Shown one piece after another: positions 21,399 to 32,691 of a stretch of DNA of 64,000 nt. Positions within the stretch are counted from its first letter, which is position 1; each line of letters starts with the position of its first letter. The notes beneath the pieces are model-generated. The model searched no databases, was not told the DNA's origin, and saw only the letters and a program-made list of their open reading frames with translations. Source of the DNA: Euphorbia lathyris (taxonomy: Eukaryota; Streptophyta; Magnoliopsida; Malpighiales; Euphorbiaceae). Position numbers and translations under genes: made by a program. Location: positions 1,741,001-1,805,000 of the forward strand of contig NC_088915.1 in NCBI RefSeq assembly GCF_963576675.1. Reading direction: 5' to 3'.

Positions 21399-22565
21399 AA
21401 ATGCACGTTTTAGGGTTTTTTGGGTGTTTCATTTTAATTTTTTCGGTATATTAAGTGCTCTAAAATTAAAATTGATGAGCTTATATATTAAAGTCAACCA
21501 TTAATTAATTAATTGGGTCAAGAACTAAGATTAATGGTTGAAATTTCTCAATTAGGTCAAAAAATTGAAAAATAATTCGTTGAAAAAAACAATAAAAGCC
21601 CGTGAAAATAACTAAATCGGATTTTTAAGGTCATAAACGGCCAAATTTGGCCAAAAGAGGGTGGAGGCCACAACCTTGCTATGTGTTTTAACCGTTGGTC
21701 CGTTTCCGATCGGATTAGGGGAACGAAACTCTAAAAGAAATCCTAATTTTGAAACTTGACACTTTTTTTGACCTAATTATTTTGATCTCGAATTAACCCT
21801 AATGAAAGTGTCAAACCAAATTTGATTTTAGATTGAATTGATGCTACCATATATCTTGAGATTAATCAATAAAGAATAAATTGATCCGAACCCGAATATG
21901 TAAATACACGTTTTAAGGTTTTTCAGGTGCTTTCATTTTTTTCGGTATATTAAGTGCTCTAAAATTAAAAGTGGCGAGCTTATTGCCTTAAAGTCAACCA
22001 TTAAGTAATTAATTAGGTTAAAAATAAGATTAATGGTTGAAATTCATTAATTAGATAAAAAAAAATGAAAATTATTTCGTAGAAAAAAACAACAAAAGCC
22101 CATGAAAATCATTAAATAGTATTTTGAGGTCCTAAAAAGCCGAATTTATCTAAAATATGGTGGGGCCCATAGTTTTGCTGTGGGTTTTGATCGTTGACCC
22201 ATTTCCTAACGGATTAGGGGTACGAAACCCTAAACCCTGATTTTGAGAGTGCCCAACCAAATTTGATTTTGGATTGAATTGATCCTACTATATATCTAGG
22301 GGATTAATCAATAAAGAATAAATTCATTCGGACCAAATATATAAATACACATTTTAGGGTTTTTCGGTATATTAAGTGCTCTAAAATTAAAAGTGGCCAG
22401 CTTGTTAGATTAAAGTGAACCATTATTTAATTAATTAGATGAAAAACTAAGATTAATGGTTGAAATTTATTAATTAGGTCAAAAAAGTGAAAAATATTTC
22501 TTAGAAAAAAACAAAAAACAAAGCAAGAATCACTAAATTGTATTTGTTAGGTCTTAAAAGAGGGT
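21399..22565 (+). repeat. Tandem array of ~0.5-kb units (copy 2)
   Basis: Units begin near 21399, 21900 and 22344. The second unit has lost about 66 bp around 22248 relative to copy 1. Confidence 0.7.
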
Positions 22566-22689
22566 GAGACCAACATTCTTCTATCATGTCTCTTTATGCT
22601 TTTCTTTTGGATGATTGTAAATATCATCTTATCTCTTTTAATGACGTTGTTGTTTTTTATGTTTGTTTCTCTACGAATAGGGTTGCTCA

Positions 22690-22774
22690 TCAGGACCGGT
22701 CCAATGATAGTGGTATTCTAAACCGTTGGGACACTTGCTGATCCTAATGCAAATTTCGTTTTAGACCTTGTATA

Positions 22775-22821
<47 letters not shown>

Positions 22822-22895
22822 AACAAATTTTGGACCCCCTAACAACCATTGGCCCTAGGCCTGCGCACTCCTGGCATACACCCAGGGCCGGCTCT
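22690..22895 (+). mobile_element. hAT-type MITE (copy 2)
   Basis: Flanked by GTTGCTCA at 22682-22689 and 22896-22903. The left end has mutated to AGGACCGG. The (TA)n tract runs about 22775-22819, longer than in copy 1. Confidence 0.65.
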
Positions 22896-23883
22896 GTTGC
22901 TCACTAGCTAGTTGTTGTAGCCTATTATATGCCTTGTATTTCCTATTTAATACCATACTTTATATCTTCATTTTCTAGTGTTCGCCAACACTATTTTCTT
23001 CTCTCCTCCCTCGGGGTTAGGATCCTCACATTGTCGCACGGAATATTTGGAAATGTAATAACTTAAAAGTATGTGACCAACTTTGACAGTTAAATTTGAT
23101 TATCTCGCCCAAAAAATTTAATAAAATCAATCCATGAAAAACCAAAAATCACAAAAATGGCATCATTTTGTATAAAAAAAATTATTTTAACAAAACATAA
23201 CTATAGATATTCACGGGAATTTATACACGGGGAAGAATTTTCACGGAGCGGATATAGTAATCCTTATCCCTATCACCATTTTGGCTTTGGCGAGAAATTA
23301 TCTCCCGTGCCCATCCCTATCCCTAATTTATTCCTAATTTTCACTTATTACTAATCCTCATCGGGTTGGAAACATGTAGTTTTTTTATAATGCCCGATTA
23401 CCATCCCTACATACAAATTGAGTGATAATGAAATTTGTGAATGGACAGAGTGCTCCATCAATAACAATTGAAATTGACACAATTTCAAACATCAGTGTAA
23501 ATTCGCTCAACTTGTAAACATTAATGGTATTATTATGTTAGTTATGATGTTAGAGGTAAAATTACTTTTGCTGGACAATATTAAAAGTATTTTTTGCACT
23601 TTATATATATACATATAATCTTATTCACTATTATGAAAAAACATTATTTTTGCTCCATTCTCGACACGTGCTATGCCATGAGTCAATTCTCATTATGGCG
23701 ACATATGTTTTGGTCACATTGCGAATAGACATTGTTAAAAAGTTAATTAATTAATAGATTAATACATTTTTTGTCCCTATACTTGTTTCAAAAAACCAAC
23801 TAGTCCTTTATATTTGGAAAAAATTCTAGTAACCCATGAATTTATTTAAATTGACCAATTGACTTTTTTGAAAGGTACATAGT

Positions 23884-24064
23884 TGAAACAATCATGATTC
23901 TCCAGTGATTTGGTATTGATAGAGTTTGTGCTTAAATAAGCTTTACAAGATAGAATCGGTTACAACAATAATTCTAAAGATACATGGAGTAAATCAAGCT
24001 AACAATATCTGACTAAATCAAAGACTAATTCTAATATGTATATTTACAAATATATCCTCTAACA
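23884..24064 (-). mobile_element. LTR of the old minus-strand copia element (copy 2)
   Basis: Same 181-bp LTR as 4168-4348, again followed on the plus strand by the complement of the polypurine tract (TTCCCCCTCAAA). It shows that the copia insertion predates the first module duplication. Confidence 0.75.
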
Positions 24065-24862
24065 TTCCCCCTCAAATTAATGGCGGAGCCACTGTTAATT
24101 TGTCACGAAGATGTTGAAACCGAGCCTTGGAGAGTGGTTTGGTGAGGATGTCAGCAATTTGATCAAGGGTGGGGACATAACCAACCCGAAGCTCTTTCTT
24201 GGAGACTTTGTGGATGTTCCATAGCTTTAGTATAACAAGAAGGGGTGACAGTTTCAGTCACGGCCTGATAGATTTTTAGACGAAGCGAACCCGTTTGAGT
24301 TCTTGTAACCATGAGAGTGGGTTGTAAAGGTTGGGGCTGTTCAGGTGGGGCTGTTTGTGATGCATTGGGTAAATTTTGGTGTGATGAGAGTTGATAGCCG
24401 CTAAAATCAACAAGTAGAGGGACAGTAGGCTGATTGGAAGCTGGCGGGGGGCTGTTTGTTGTGGAGGTTGGTAACTCTCGAAAATTTGGTAAGGGATGAT
24501 ATGGAATAATGGTGCGAGTGGGATTAGAGGAAGTTGTATTTGGGCGTGGAGCTGTTGGGGGAATAGCAGTAAATGGTTCTTGTGCTGATGGAAAAGAAAT
24601 TGTGACCGGAGCATTGGACAGATCAGTCATAGATATCTGGCGCATCTCATTGTTTAACAGAGGAAATGGAAACTCCTGTTCATTGAAAACCACATGACGT
24701 GAGATAAAGATTTTGTTGTTAAGCAAGTCATAACATTTATAACCTTTATGTATTTTGCTATAGCCAATGAATATGCATTTACGAGAAAGTGGAAGCAATT
24801 TATTTGAATTGTAAGGACGGAGCCAAGGATAGCAAACACAACCAAATGTACGAAAAAAAGCA
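24065..24862 (-). pseudogene. copia polyprotein remnant, integrase C-terminal region joined to RNase H end
   Basis: On the minus strand, from about 24862: RTFGCVCYPWLRPYNSNKL, CIFIGYSKIHKGYKCYD and FISRHVVFNE, the integrase C-terminal region of copia elements, then a proline/serine-rich linker and LMVTRTQTGSL. At 24210/24211 the sequence jumps directly to the last residues of RNase H, so the whole RT and most of RNase H are deleted and the join is out of frame. The upstream end abuts a DUF4283 fragment in another frame. Confidence 0.85.
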
Positions 24863-24864
24863 TT

Positions 24865-25471
24865 TAGAAATGTCGGATAATATTTGCGGATCCCAATATT
24901 CCCAGGGTAACGAGTATAATCTAACATATACCTGTGCATTTGTTGATTTCTCCGCGAAAGGGTCGAAGTCTGGAATCCATGGTTGCAGTCGGAAAGTGCC
25001 CGACTTGACATTAACGATTCCTTTAGAGAAGATTTGTTGTTTCATCTCCTGTGAATGAAGAACCACATGGTAGAATCCCCTTCCAATCGATATTAACCTC
25101 CATTCTCCTGCAATACCGGAGAGCTTGGACAAACTTTGTTTAAGGTCAGCAACCTTCCACGGAGCGTCCCCTTTACTCAAGATTAAGCGGCCAATCAAGG
25201 ATGTAGAACACAGCGCCACCCTCCGATCGTAACCCGCTTGGTTAATTCGGACAGTTTTTATACCTCCGATGTCTGATATCGTGGCCGTCGAGTTCAAGAC
25301 CCCGACATCTCCGCTTCTCACTGCAGACGCGTATGATTCGATATGGGACTGGTTCTGCTTTGAGACAGGATTGGGCGGATGGGCATCAAAATGCAGCTTT
25401 GGATTGAAGAGAACTCGAATGTCACAATAAGCATCTAGAGGATCCATAGGGAAAGGAGCCATAGCGGCCAT
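24865..25471 (-). pseudogene. DUF4283 (LINE ORF1-type) N-terminal fragment
   Basis: ORF starting at ATG 25471, preceded on the minus strand by a GC-rich leader (CCCTAGCCGCCGCCGCACC) typical of a plant LINE 5' end. The protein shows the DUF4283 pattern: WKVADLKQSLSKLSG.. WRLISIGRGFYHVVLHS, LQPWIPDFDPF, AQVYVRLYSLPWEYWDPQIL. DUF4283 proteins are commonly the first ORF of plant LINEs and may bind nucleic acid. The domain is cut near 24870 where copia sequence begins, so this is a 5' fragment. No reverse transcriptase of this element is present. Confidence 0.75.
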
Positions 25472-25808
25472 GGTGGCCAGCGCAAGGTGCGGCGGCGGCT
25501 AGGGTTCAATTTGAAATGTCCTCCAAAAAACAAATATAGTATATTGAATGCAATTGAACAAGAACAATATTAAAAGTTCAGTAATCAATTTAAGTTTTAG
25601 ACATTGTATGAGGTAACAGACTTATTAAACCAAAAAAAAATTAAGAGTAACTTCAACCAGAAGCCATCAATACGAGGCACTAATCAAATCATTAATTCTT
25701 TGTACCAAAAGGGAGAAAGGAAAAAATCCAATTAAATATGATTTCTCAATGAAATAGAAAAATAAAACAAATTCAAATTCCTTGAATTTGAAGAGAAAGA
25801 ACAGTTAC

Positions 25809-25879
25809 CAGCAGGTTTTGTACAAACATTGGCTTCTTTCTTAAAAGCTGCAGCAGTACATATCTTCTTTTTCACGAAT
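25809..25879 (-). other. Exon-like stretch, minus strand
   Basis: 71 nt between an acceptor TATTTGCAG and a donor GTAACT on the minus strand. In one frame it reads FVKKKICTAAAFKKEANVC followed by TKPA, a non-repetitive, cysteine-containing sequence unlike its AT-rich surroundings. I do not recognise the protein. Confidence 0.25.
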
Positions 25880-26488
25880 CTGCAAATACAAATCAAACCT
25901 GCAATTCCAGATTCAGAAAAAAAATTCCATAAGCAAAAAAATAAAGGAAATCCAAATCAAAATGTGGTTAAACAAATAGACTAACATCTTATCAAATAAT
26001 TAAAATATCACTATTACTTAATTGTATAGCTAAACCCTCAAGTTGACAAATTTTGATAAATTGACCCAAATACAATAAATCTCAAATTGAGATAGCATGA
26101 ATGAGTAGTATGAACAGATGACCATAAACTGATGACAAGTTAAACAACCATAATCTTGTCAAGAAGATAAGGCCAAAACTAATTGAACTAATCATAATCT
26201 AGTTAAACAAGCATGTTCCTGCAATATGGGTTTCATCAAGTTTGAACAGTTTGAGCAATAGAAAAAAAAAATCAACAAAACCAAAATATCAATATGAAAC
26301 AAGGACTACAGATGAACTTCTGAAAATAAATAAAATTTGACACGGGCATTTGATGATACAACGTAATAACACAATGAACCAACCAATCAAACAAACTGTT
26401 TTGAAACATAAATTTTTAAATAATGCAAATTTAATTGTAAGAGGGACATGTTAATAAAAAAAATAAATTATTAATTCAAAACCTCAAG

Positions 26489-26551
26489 TTAATTGCAGCC
26501 TCTCATCATTTGTTGTAAGAAAGGATCGTTTTCTTCTTCGCCGGCCACATT
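26489..26551 (-). other. Terminal-exon-like stretch, minus strand
   Basis: After an acceptor GATTGCAG, 63 nt read NVAGEEENDPFLQQMMRGC, then N and TAA. The balanced codon use contrasts with the flanks, but no family was recognised. It lies upstream (minus strand) of the 25809 stretch yet ends in a stop, so the two cannot be joined in this order. Confidence 0.25.
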
Positions 26552-29500
26552 CTGCAATCAGTGCTAGAATATATATTTTTTTCTTTCTTCCTGTTTCTGA
26601 AGATCTGTTGAATCACTCATATCTTGACATGAATTTTCTTCATGTTTCTTCAATGTCATATTTCCTACACAATATAAACTCAGTTAAAATCGTGTTTTCT
26701 AAATGGATTCTGATTTTTCATTATCATTCTAGATATTTTTGAATTTTTATTTATTTTCTTAAACATTGCAAGGTAGATCTATTCAGATTTCTCCTTTGGT
26801 TTTGATTTAAAAAAATAACTGAATAGTCATATCCTTCTAAAAATATATGTAGGTTCGGAAACTTCATAAGGCAAAAGAACAAATTCCACAAATCATTATA
26901 TGTATAAATTTAATGGTGCTGCTCAAAGTTCAAATTGAAAAGCCATACACATATATTAAAATTAGGAGCTTTCAGTAGATTAGAAAAAGAAACTAAAAAT
27001 CAGTGAAAGACATTAGGCAAAGTTTTGAATCACATCAAATTAACATATATACAACTAATGAGAGAGAGTATACATACAGTCCTGGAAAAGCCCAGGCAAA
27101 GCAACGACTCTTTTATAAGTGAAAGCTATTGTTTATTTGATAGGTGAGATAGAGAACTCGTTCATCTTTCCTAACTAAATACAACTGAGATAGAGAATAA
27201 AAGAAACTTTTGATGCAATGTTGGTGAAGAGTTGCTCCAGATATATGAGATTTGGGGATATAGGGTTTTTGTTCATCAATCATTTTGTTTATATATGAGA
27301 TTTGGGAGGGTATAATTGTAATTAACTTTTATCTGCTAGGGTTTATGTGGAGGAATCATTTTGTTTATATATTTTAAAATTTAACAATTGCATTTTTATT
27401 TAAGTTAATAGATTTTTATATGTAATTAAAAAAAAGATAATGACGAAATTTGACTCTAACATTTGTTTTAAAAGTGCAAATTTAGCCTTAACGCATGAAA
27501 TAGTTCAACTTTAATCCTAACGTTTCCAAACAAGATCAATTTTAGCATTATTATATTAAAAATTTGAAAAGGCTAGTTTGACTATTATTTAATTGTCATA
27601 TTATACATTCCAAACAAGTTTTATGATAAATTGAAGCACTTTCGAATTTTTTTTTTGTTTGTAATTATATTAATAACATAATAAAAAATTTAGACACCTG
27701 TAGGTGCCGCGGCCTCGCCCGGAAGACCCGGGGGTGGACACCGTTGACGACAGATGCTGTGATTGACGCTGAAAGCAACCAATCGCGGAATCAAGCTGCT
27801 CGACAGGGCCAGAGCTCGGAGTATGGAAGAGTCGCCACCCGCGAATGGGAAATGAACACCGATCCCTTGCGGGAGACCGGTGAGGGTTCGGGAAATTAGA
27901 TACGAGCCGAGAAGGTTAGATCCTTTCTGGAGAAAGGCTACTAGACACCCCGACATCGCCCGATTCTGAACCACCGGCCTCCTACTTAGCATGTTAGGCG
28001 CTAATGGACTAATCACATATTTCTTTAAGTTTAAAATTCATTTGAAACCTTTTCTTTCTCGTTTTGAAAACTGTTTTAAGATATTTATTGAAAGCCAGAA
28101 TCACCCATTTGCATGAATTTAGAGTATGTAAAAGAAGGAGGGAGGTAGAAGAATTGATTAATTACAACATATGAATATCTTTCTAAGCTATACACATCCA
28201 ATCTAAACTAGTATCTCTTCCCAAAACGTGTTTATTTTCATGGTTCGTGCCTTAATTGTCGTTGGAACGATTTAGGCACGTTTCAAAACCCCGTGGATTT
28301 ACTTGCTTTTCACTTGAACCGCCGTTGGAACGACTCGAGTGTTTGAAAACGTGAAAAATGCACATTCAACCGAAAACGTGATTAAGCATACAAGTCCATT
28401 TATTTTTGTACAAAACCGTTTAAACGTAAAACGATTCAAAACTTTATTATTTACAAAAAAACGATTAATTACAAGGCTCGCTTAATCCATTGTTGGAACA
28501 GATTAAGGTTTCAAAACGCGACGTTTAGAAAACCATTTGGAACCAAAAAGAAGATGTTGAAAACTCTTATTTACATTTTGAAAGTCTCCAAATACCTTTA
28601 ATTTACATAATCAAATTAAAATCTTTTTGGTGGTTTGTTTTTCCCATTTTCACTCACTTTAATCCTTACTTCCCTTTAAACAATACAAACATAGTTATAA
28701 CAATTAACCATTTTAGTCCAAAACTCACCCAACCAAATACATTTGAAATATATACCTATAGATGTCAAAGGGAAAAGAAGGAATATATACATATATATAT
28801 ATATACATTTTTAGTAAAAATGGTAATTATATCTATAGATTAAAAACGAGGTAAAGAGAAGATATATACACTATGGTTACTAATAGGTAAAAATAGTAAT
28901 GAATATAATATTAGATATAATACACTTTTATTTTAATTGAAAAACATGTAAAAATAATGAATAAGGTTCATAAATAAGAAAATAACCTTTAGTTTAAAAT
29001 TGTTTTTACATAATGGATTCATAGAAAATAACCCCCCAAAGTAATAATTAATATAGTTTAAATGAATTTAAAGAAAACATATACATATACATATAGTCTT
29101 ACAAAACCAAATTAATGAAAATGATCCCCAAATATACAAAATAAGTAAATACATAATAAGTAATTATTAGTTACATACCCCAAAAATAATTTTAATAAAC
29201 ATATTACATAATCATATATACATATATATAAGAATAAATGCCAAAAGGTTAAGAAAAAGGGGGTAAAAGCGCATTTTATAAGTGCCAACAGCTTTAACGA
29301 CGGAAAACCCGTCACTAAACTGCTTTTAGTGACAGAAAAGGCAGAATATCAGAACAGTCCCCATACTTTCCAGATTAATTAAAAACTTTAGATCTACTTT
29401 ATTCTCTCATTTTAGTCCCCGAACTACCCAAATCGGGTCATAGTCTATAATAGAGTCTCCCAAAACGATGTTTTATTTTAAAACGTTAATTTAAAAAAAA

Positions 29501-29984
29501 CCTTTTGAAATCCTATATCTACAACGTTTTAGTCCCGAACTACCCTTAAACGGGGTCACGGTTCGTATCGGGACTTAAAACGAGGTTTTTTATTTCAAAA
29601 AAGAACAAACGTTTATTTAATACGAGACGGAAATTAAATAAATACGAAAGAATAAATAAAGGTGAAAAATAAAATAAATAACTAGAATTATAAATAAAAT
29701 AAATAAATAAACAAAACTATAAATAAAATAAATAAACGAAATAAATAAATTAAACGAGTCTAGTCCTCAGATAATACCTCAAAATCGGCATTGACAGTCG
29801 AAGTCGGTTGATTCCACGAGTTATGGTTTTTGGTGTTTTTTTTTGTGTTTTTTGTCCAATATTTAACTTTTATAAAATTTCAATTATTTTAGAAAAATAA
29901 AATTTTTCCCAAAAAATCCACTCTCTCTCTCGAAAAAATATTTCCCAAAAAGAGCTCATCCTCCTCAAATGCATGGGGATCCGT

Positions 29985-29994
29985 GCCTTTTATA
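29985..29994 (-). promoter_or_regulatory. TATA box of the Tat-like LTR
   Basis: TATAAAAGGC on the minus strand. The palindromic array begins about 15 bp upstream, so the array occupies the U3 promoter-proximal position. Transcription would start near 29955-29960. Confidence 0.5.
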
Positions 29995-30008
29995 GGCGTC
30001 GGGCATGT

Positions 30009-30490
30009 ACGCTCAACCTACGTTGAGCGTCGCCTGCCTCTCGTCGGGCGACGCTCAACATACGTTGAGCGTCACCCGCCCCTCGTCGGGCGACGCTCAA
30101 CCTACGTTGGGCGTACGCCCAACAAGTGTTGGGTGTCGCCTAACATGGGTTGAGCGCACGCCCAACCATCGTTGGGCGTCGCCCAACATCTGTTGGACGC
30201 ACACCCAACAGCCGTTGGGCGTTGCCCATCGATTGTTGGGCGACGTCCAACGTTTGTTGGGCGTACGCCCAACGCTGGTTGGGCGACGCCCGACGCTGGT
30301 TCGACGACGCCCGACGTGTGTTGGGCGTTCGCCTAAAGAGTTGGGCGACGCCCAGCGTCTGTTGGACATACGCCCAATGCTTGTTGGGCGACGCCCACCG
30401 TGCATCGGACGTTCGTATAATGAGTTGGTCGATCGCCGAACGAGCATTGGGCGTGCGTCAAACGTCCATCGGACGAGCGTTTGACATGCC
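30009..30490 (-). repeat. GC-rich array of ~21-bp palindromic units in U3
   Basis: Some 22 degenerate units of 20-23 bp, each an imperfect dyad on GTTGGGCG-NN-CGCCCAAC. The array is GC-rich inside AT-rich DNA. Its period is close to a multiple of three, so both strands show long but spurious open frames (for example 30005-30484) of repeated VGRRPT-like heptads. Position next to the TATA box suggests an enhancer or methylation target; this is inference. Confidence 0.8.
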
Positions 30491-30766
30491 GAGCTCCGTG
30501 TCTGGCGCACAAAAGATGACGCTCGCCTATCGGGAGCGCCATTCATTATTCGTCGATCGACGTCCGACTTCCGGGGCCTTCTCGTCCACCGATAAAACAG
30601 TGAACATACCCGACGGCATCCGGGAGATATTGAATTTGTTAGTGGGACTCACAAGTGCCGGCTCTCCAAGATTTTTCTTGATTTAAATTTTCGAACTAAT
30701 GGAATCAACCGCTTTGGCTGTTTTATCGTAGGTTTTCATCATAGGTCCTCCGAATCGGTGTCTACA

Positions 30767-30780
30767 GTTGCCCCTACTTT
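30767..30780 (-). other. Polypurine tract of the Tat-like element
   Basis: Minus-strand AAAGTAGGGGCAAC ends immediately at the LTR start TGTAGACACC, the standard position for the plus-strand primer. Confidence 0.7.
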
Positions 30781-31005
30781 CCTATTTTGACAGTGATGTG
30801 TGTGCTTTTTCGAAAACCATTTTCGTAAATATAATACATGCAATGTGAAACATATTAAACTAAAAGACACATATAGAGTGGGAGGAGAAATACCTGACCT
30901 CCACGTCGTGGGCCTTCAACTTGTCCCCAGTCCTTGCATCGGCCACGAGCGTTGATCTCTCTCCGCGATTTCTTGTCCCAGGTCTCTAAGACGACCATCC
31001 AACCC

Positions 31006-31355
31006 TAGTCTCTACACCGACCGCAGGTATATAGCTCCTTCTCGCGACCCTAGTCTCTAAATCGACCACAGGTATATAGGTATTTCTAGCGACCATAGTC
31101 TCTAAATCGACCGCATGTATATAGCTCTTTCTAGCGACCCTAGTTTCTAAATCGACCACAGGTATATAGCTCTTTCTAGCGACCCTAGTCCCTAAATCGA
31201 CCGCAGGTATATAGCTGTTTCTAGCGACCCTAGTCTCTAAATCGACCGTAGGTATATAGCTCTTTTTAGCGACCATAGTCTCTAAATCGACTGCAGGTAT
31301 ATTGCTCGTTCTAGCAACCATAGTCTCTAAATCGACCGCTGATATATATCTTGTT
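31006..31355 (-). repeat. 45-bp tandem array upstream of the Tat-like 3' LTR
   Basis: About eight units with an exact 45-bp period (TCTCTAA motifs at 31053, 31098 and every 45 bp onward). On the minus strand the unit is open and encodes a 15-residue repeat close to VARKSYIPAVDLETR. Tandem repeats between pol and the 3' LTR are a known feature of Tat/Ogre elements. Translation is doubtful because the frame closes soon on both sides. Confidence 0.8.
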
Positions 31356-32691
31356 TAGGTTTCTAAATTGACCCTAAAGCGAGTGCTCTCTTGAGCGATT
31401 TGGAATTTTGACCTACTATCGTCTGTATTTTGACTGGAGTTACTATTTCGTGTAATGAAATCATTGATAGGAAAGACCTTACCCTTTCGTTCGGAGCTCT
31501 TTTGAGTCAAAAAATATTTTTCTGTCGACTATTGTCTGTATTTTGACTGGCGCCACTGTTTGGTAAATTTTCACTATCGTCTAGAGTCACCTCCCTTGAT
31601 AACAATCATTGTTTAGCATAACCACTGGCTGAAACAGACTGCAGTTTGGAGATTTGTGCATCCGGTAATTATTTATTTACTTTTTACCTTTATGTCACAT
31701 TGTACATTTTTCTCTAATTACAAAAATGCCATTTTTTACCCTTATAAAAGGGTGGTGGGGGTCCATTTTAACCCCACACATTCTCTCTCTCACTATCATT
31801 TGAGTTCTTTGCGATGGTGCCGAGTAAATACGACGGTACGAAGGGCATGAAGGTGGTTTTCGAGCACCTGCTGAATATTACTCCCTTCCATGATCCAGGC
31901 TCTCACCTCAACAGGACCTAACATGAATCAGGTAAGTGCCTCTTTTGTTTATTTTTTCAAGGACTTTTAGGCTTTAAGAACCCCGCTTGAACATTATTTG
32001 CATGCTAATGTTTAAGATGTTTGCGAATTCTTTAGCTAGAAACGTGAATCCTATGCATTGTGAACATTCTTCGCAATTATGAATTTTATGCATGATTAGT
32101 GAATTTTTTTTTTTTCTTTTTTTTTAGAAATCATGAATTTTATGCACGTGAATAATAAAAACGTGGATAGTGCACGTGAATAGTAAAAACATGAATTGAA
32201 TTAAACAACCCCCAAAAGGTAAACACCATAATTGGGTTAAATTTATCGCAAATGCACGGAAGAATATAACCCTAAAGAATAACGAATTTTAGTTAAATTT
32301 TACGTGAATGTACGTGAAAATAGAACCTTAAAGAATAATGAAGTGAGCTAAATTAAAAACTTGGGGTAATTGGTACCATTTCACAAAAATTGAGGTGTCA
32401 AGTTGCGTTATTCAGACTTAAATTGGTGGGTAGGGATCCTCTAGAGTTGAAAAGCCTCTAGAGTTGGTGGAGTTGTAATCTCAACCATTAATGGATGAGA
32501 TTTAATTGACAAATTTTAATATCTAATTAGTCATTTATTGATACATTTCATAAATATTGAGGGTAAAATGATACTTTTTCGAAAACTTTGATACATTTTG
32601 TATCTTATCCATATATCCACGTAGTACAATAACTCATTTTGACTATAATCAATCCAAATTGTTCCGTATAATATTTTGAATATAGTTTTTG
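31356..32691. other. Unassigned region between the Tat-like element and F-box copy 3
   Basis: The first part (to about 31640) probably belongs to the Tat-like 3' region: a motif near CTATCGTCTGTATTTTGACT occurs twice, near 31418 and 31530. The rest is AT-rich with a long T run near 32106. The true inner end of the Tat-like element cannot be placed. The target-duplication TAGTTTTTG of the next MITE ends at 32691. Confidence 0.4.
31743..31937 (+). other. Promoter-like segment with a 35-codon ORF and splice donor
   Basis: TATAAAAG at 31743-31750 is followed by a CT-rich leader, an ATG at 31814 (GCGATGG), a 35-codon ORF ending TAA at 31919-31921, and CAGGTAAGT at 31929-31937. The layout resembles the start of a transcription unit or a retroelement leader. 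The peptide is not recognised. Confidence 0.25.

Larger units (their letters stand above)
19867..23883 (+). repeat. F-box downstream block, module copy 2
   Basis: Collinear with 85-4167. Differences include GTAGGT instead of GTAAGT at 20050, a ~115-bp deletion near 21230 relative to copy 1, a ~66-bp deletion near 22248, and a ~60-bp block at 23199-23265 that copies 1 and 3 lack. It contains its own mini-exon-like site (20018-20049), 0.5-kb array and hAT MITE. No gene seen. Confidence 0.85.
25472..27698. other. AT-rich intergenic region, mostly unassigned
   Basis: No long ORF on either strand. On the minus strand there are two short exon-like stretches (25809-25879 and 26489-26551) and a TATAAAAG box near 27113, suggesting a decayed or very fragmented gene. 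No terminal repeats of a transposon were recognised. Confidence 0.4.
27699..30766 (-). mobile_element. LTR (~3.07 kb) of a Tat/Ogre-like Ty3/gypsy element
   Basis: On the minus strand the LTR starts TGTAGACACCGATTCGG at 30766 and ends GGCACCTACA at 27699, giving TG...CA ends inside a TGTAG/CTACA inverted repeat. It is preceded by the polypurine tract AAAGTAGGGGCAAC (complement of 30767-30780), which fixes orientation and identifies it as a 3' LTR. The start TGTAGACACCG and multi-kilobase length are typical of Tat/Ogre elements. It contains a TATA box near 29990, a palindromic array upstream of it, long AT-rich tracts, and a conserved GC-rich block near the 3' end (27700-28010). No gag or pol is present in the window. 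Confidence 0.7.

Noticed and set aside
27690..28016. 108-codon minus-strand ORF in the GC-rich end of the Tat-like LTR
   Set aside because: It overruns the LTR border and has no protein signature; the GC-rich block is LTR sequence.
30005..30484. Long plus- and minus-strand frames of VGRRPT-like heptads
   Set aside because: Produced by the ~21-bp period of the GC-rich palindromic array; open on both strands, so not evidence of coding.
30009..30490. CRISPR-like array
   Set aside because: Plant nuclear DNA, degenerate palindromic units with no unique spacers and no cas genes.
32432..32448. GGATCCTCTAGAG, which resembles a cloning-vector polylinker
   Set aside because: The next bases do not continue as a polylinker, and the CCTCTAGAGTT part is repeated naturally 20 bases later, so vector contamination is unlikely.
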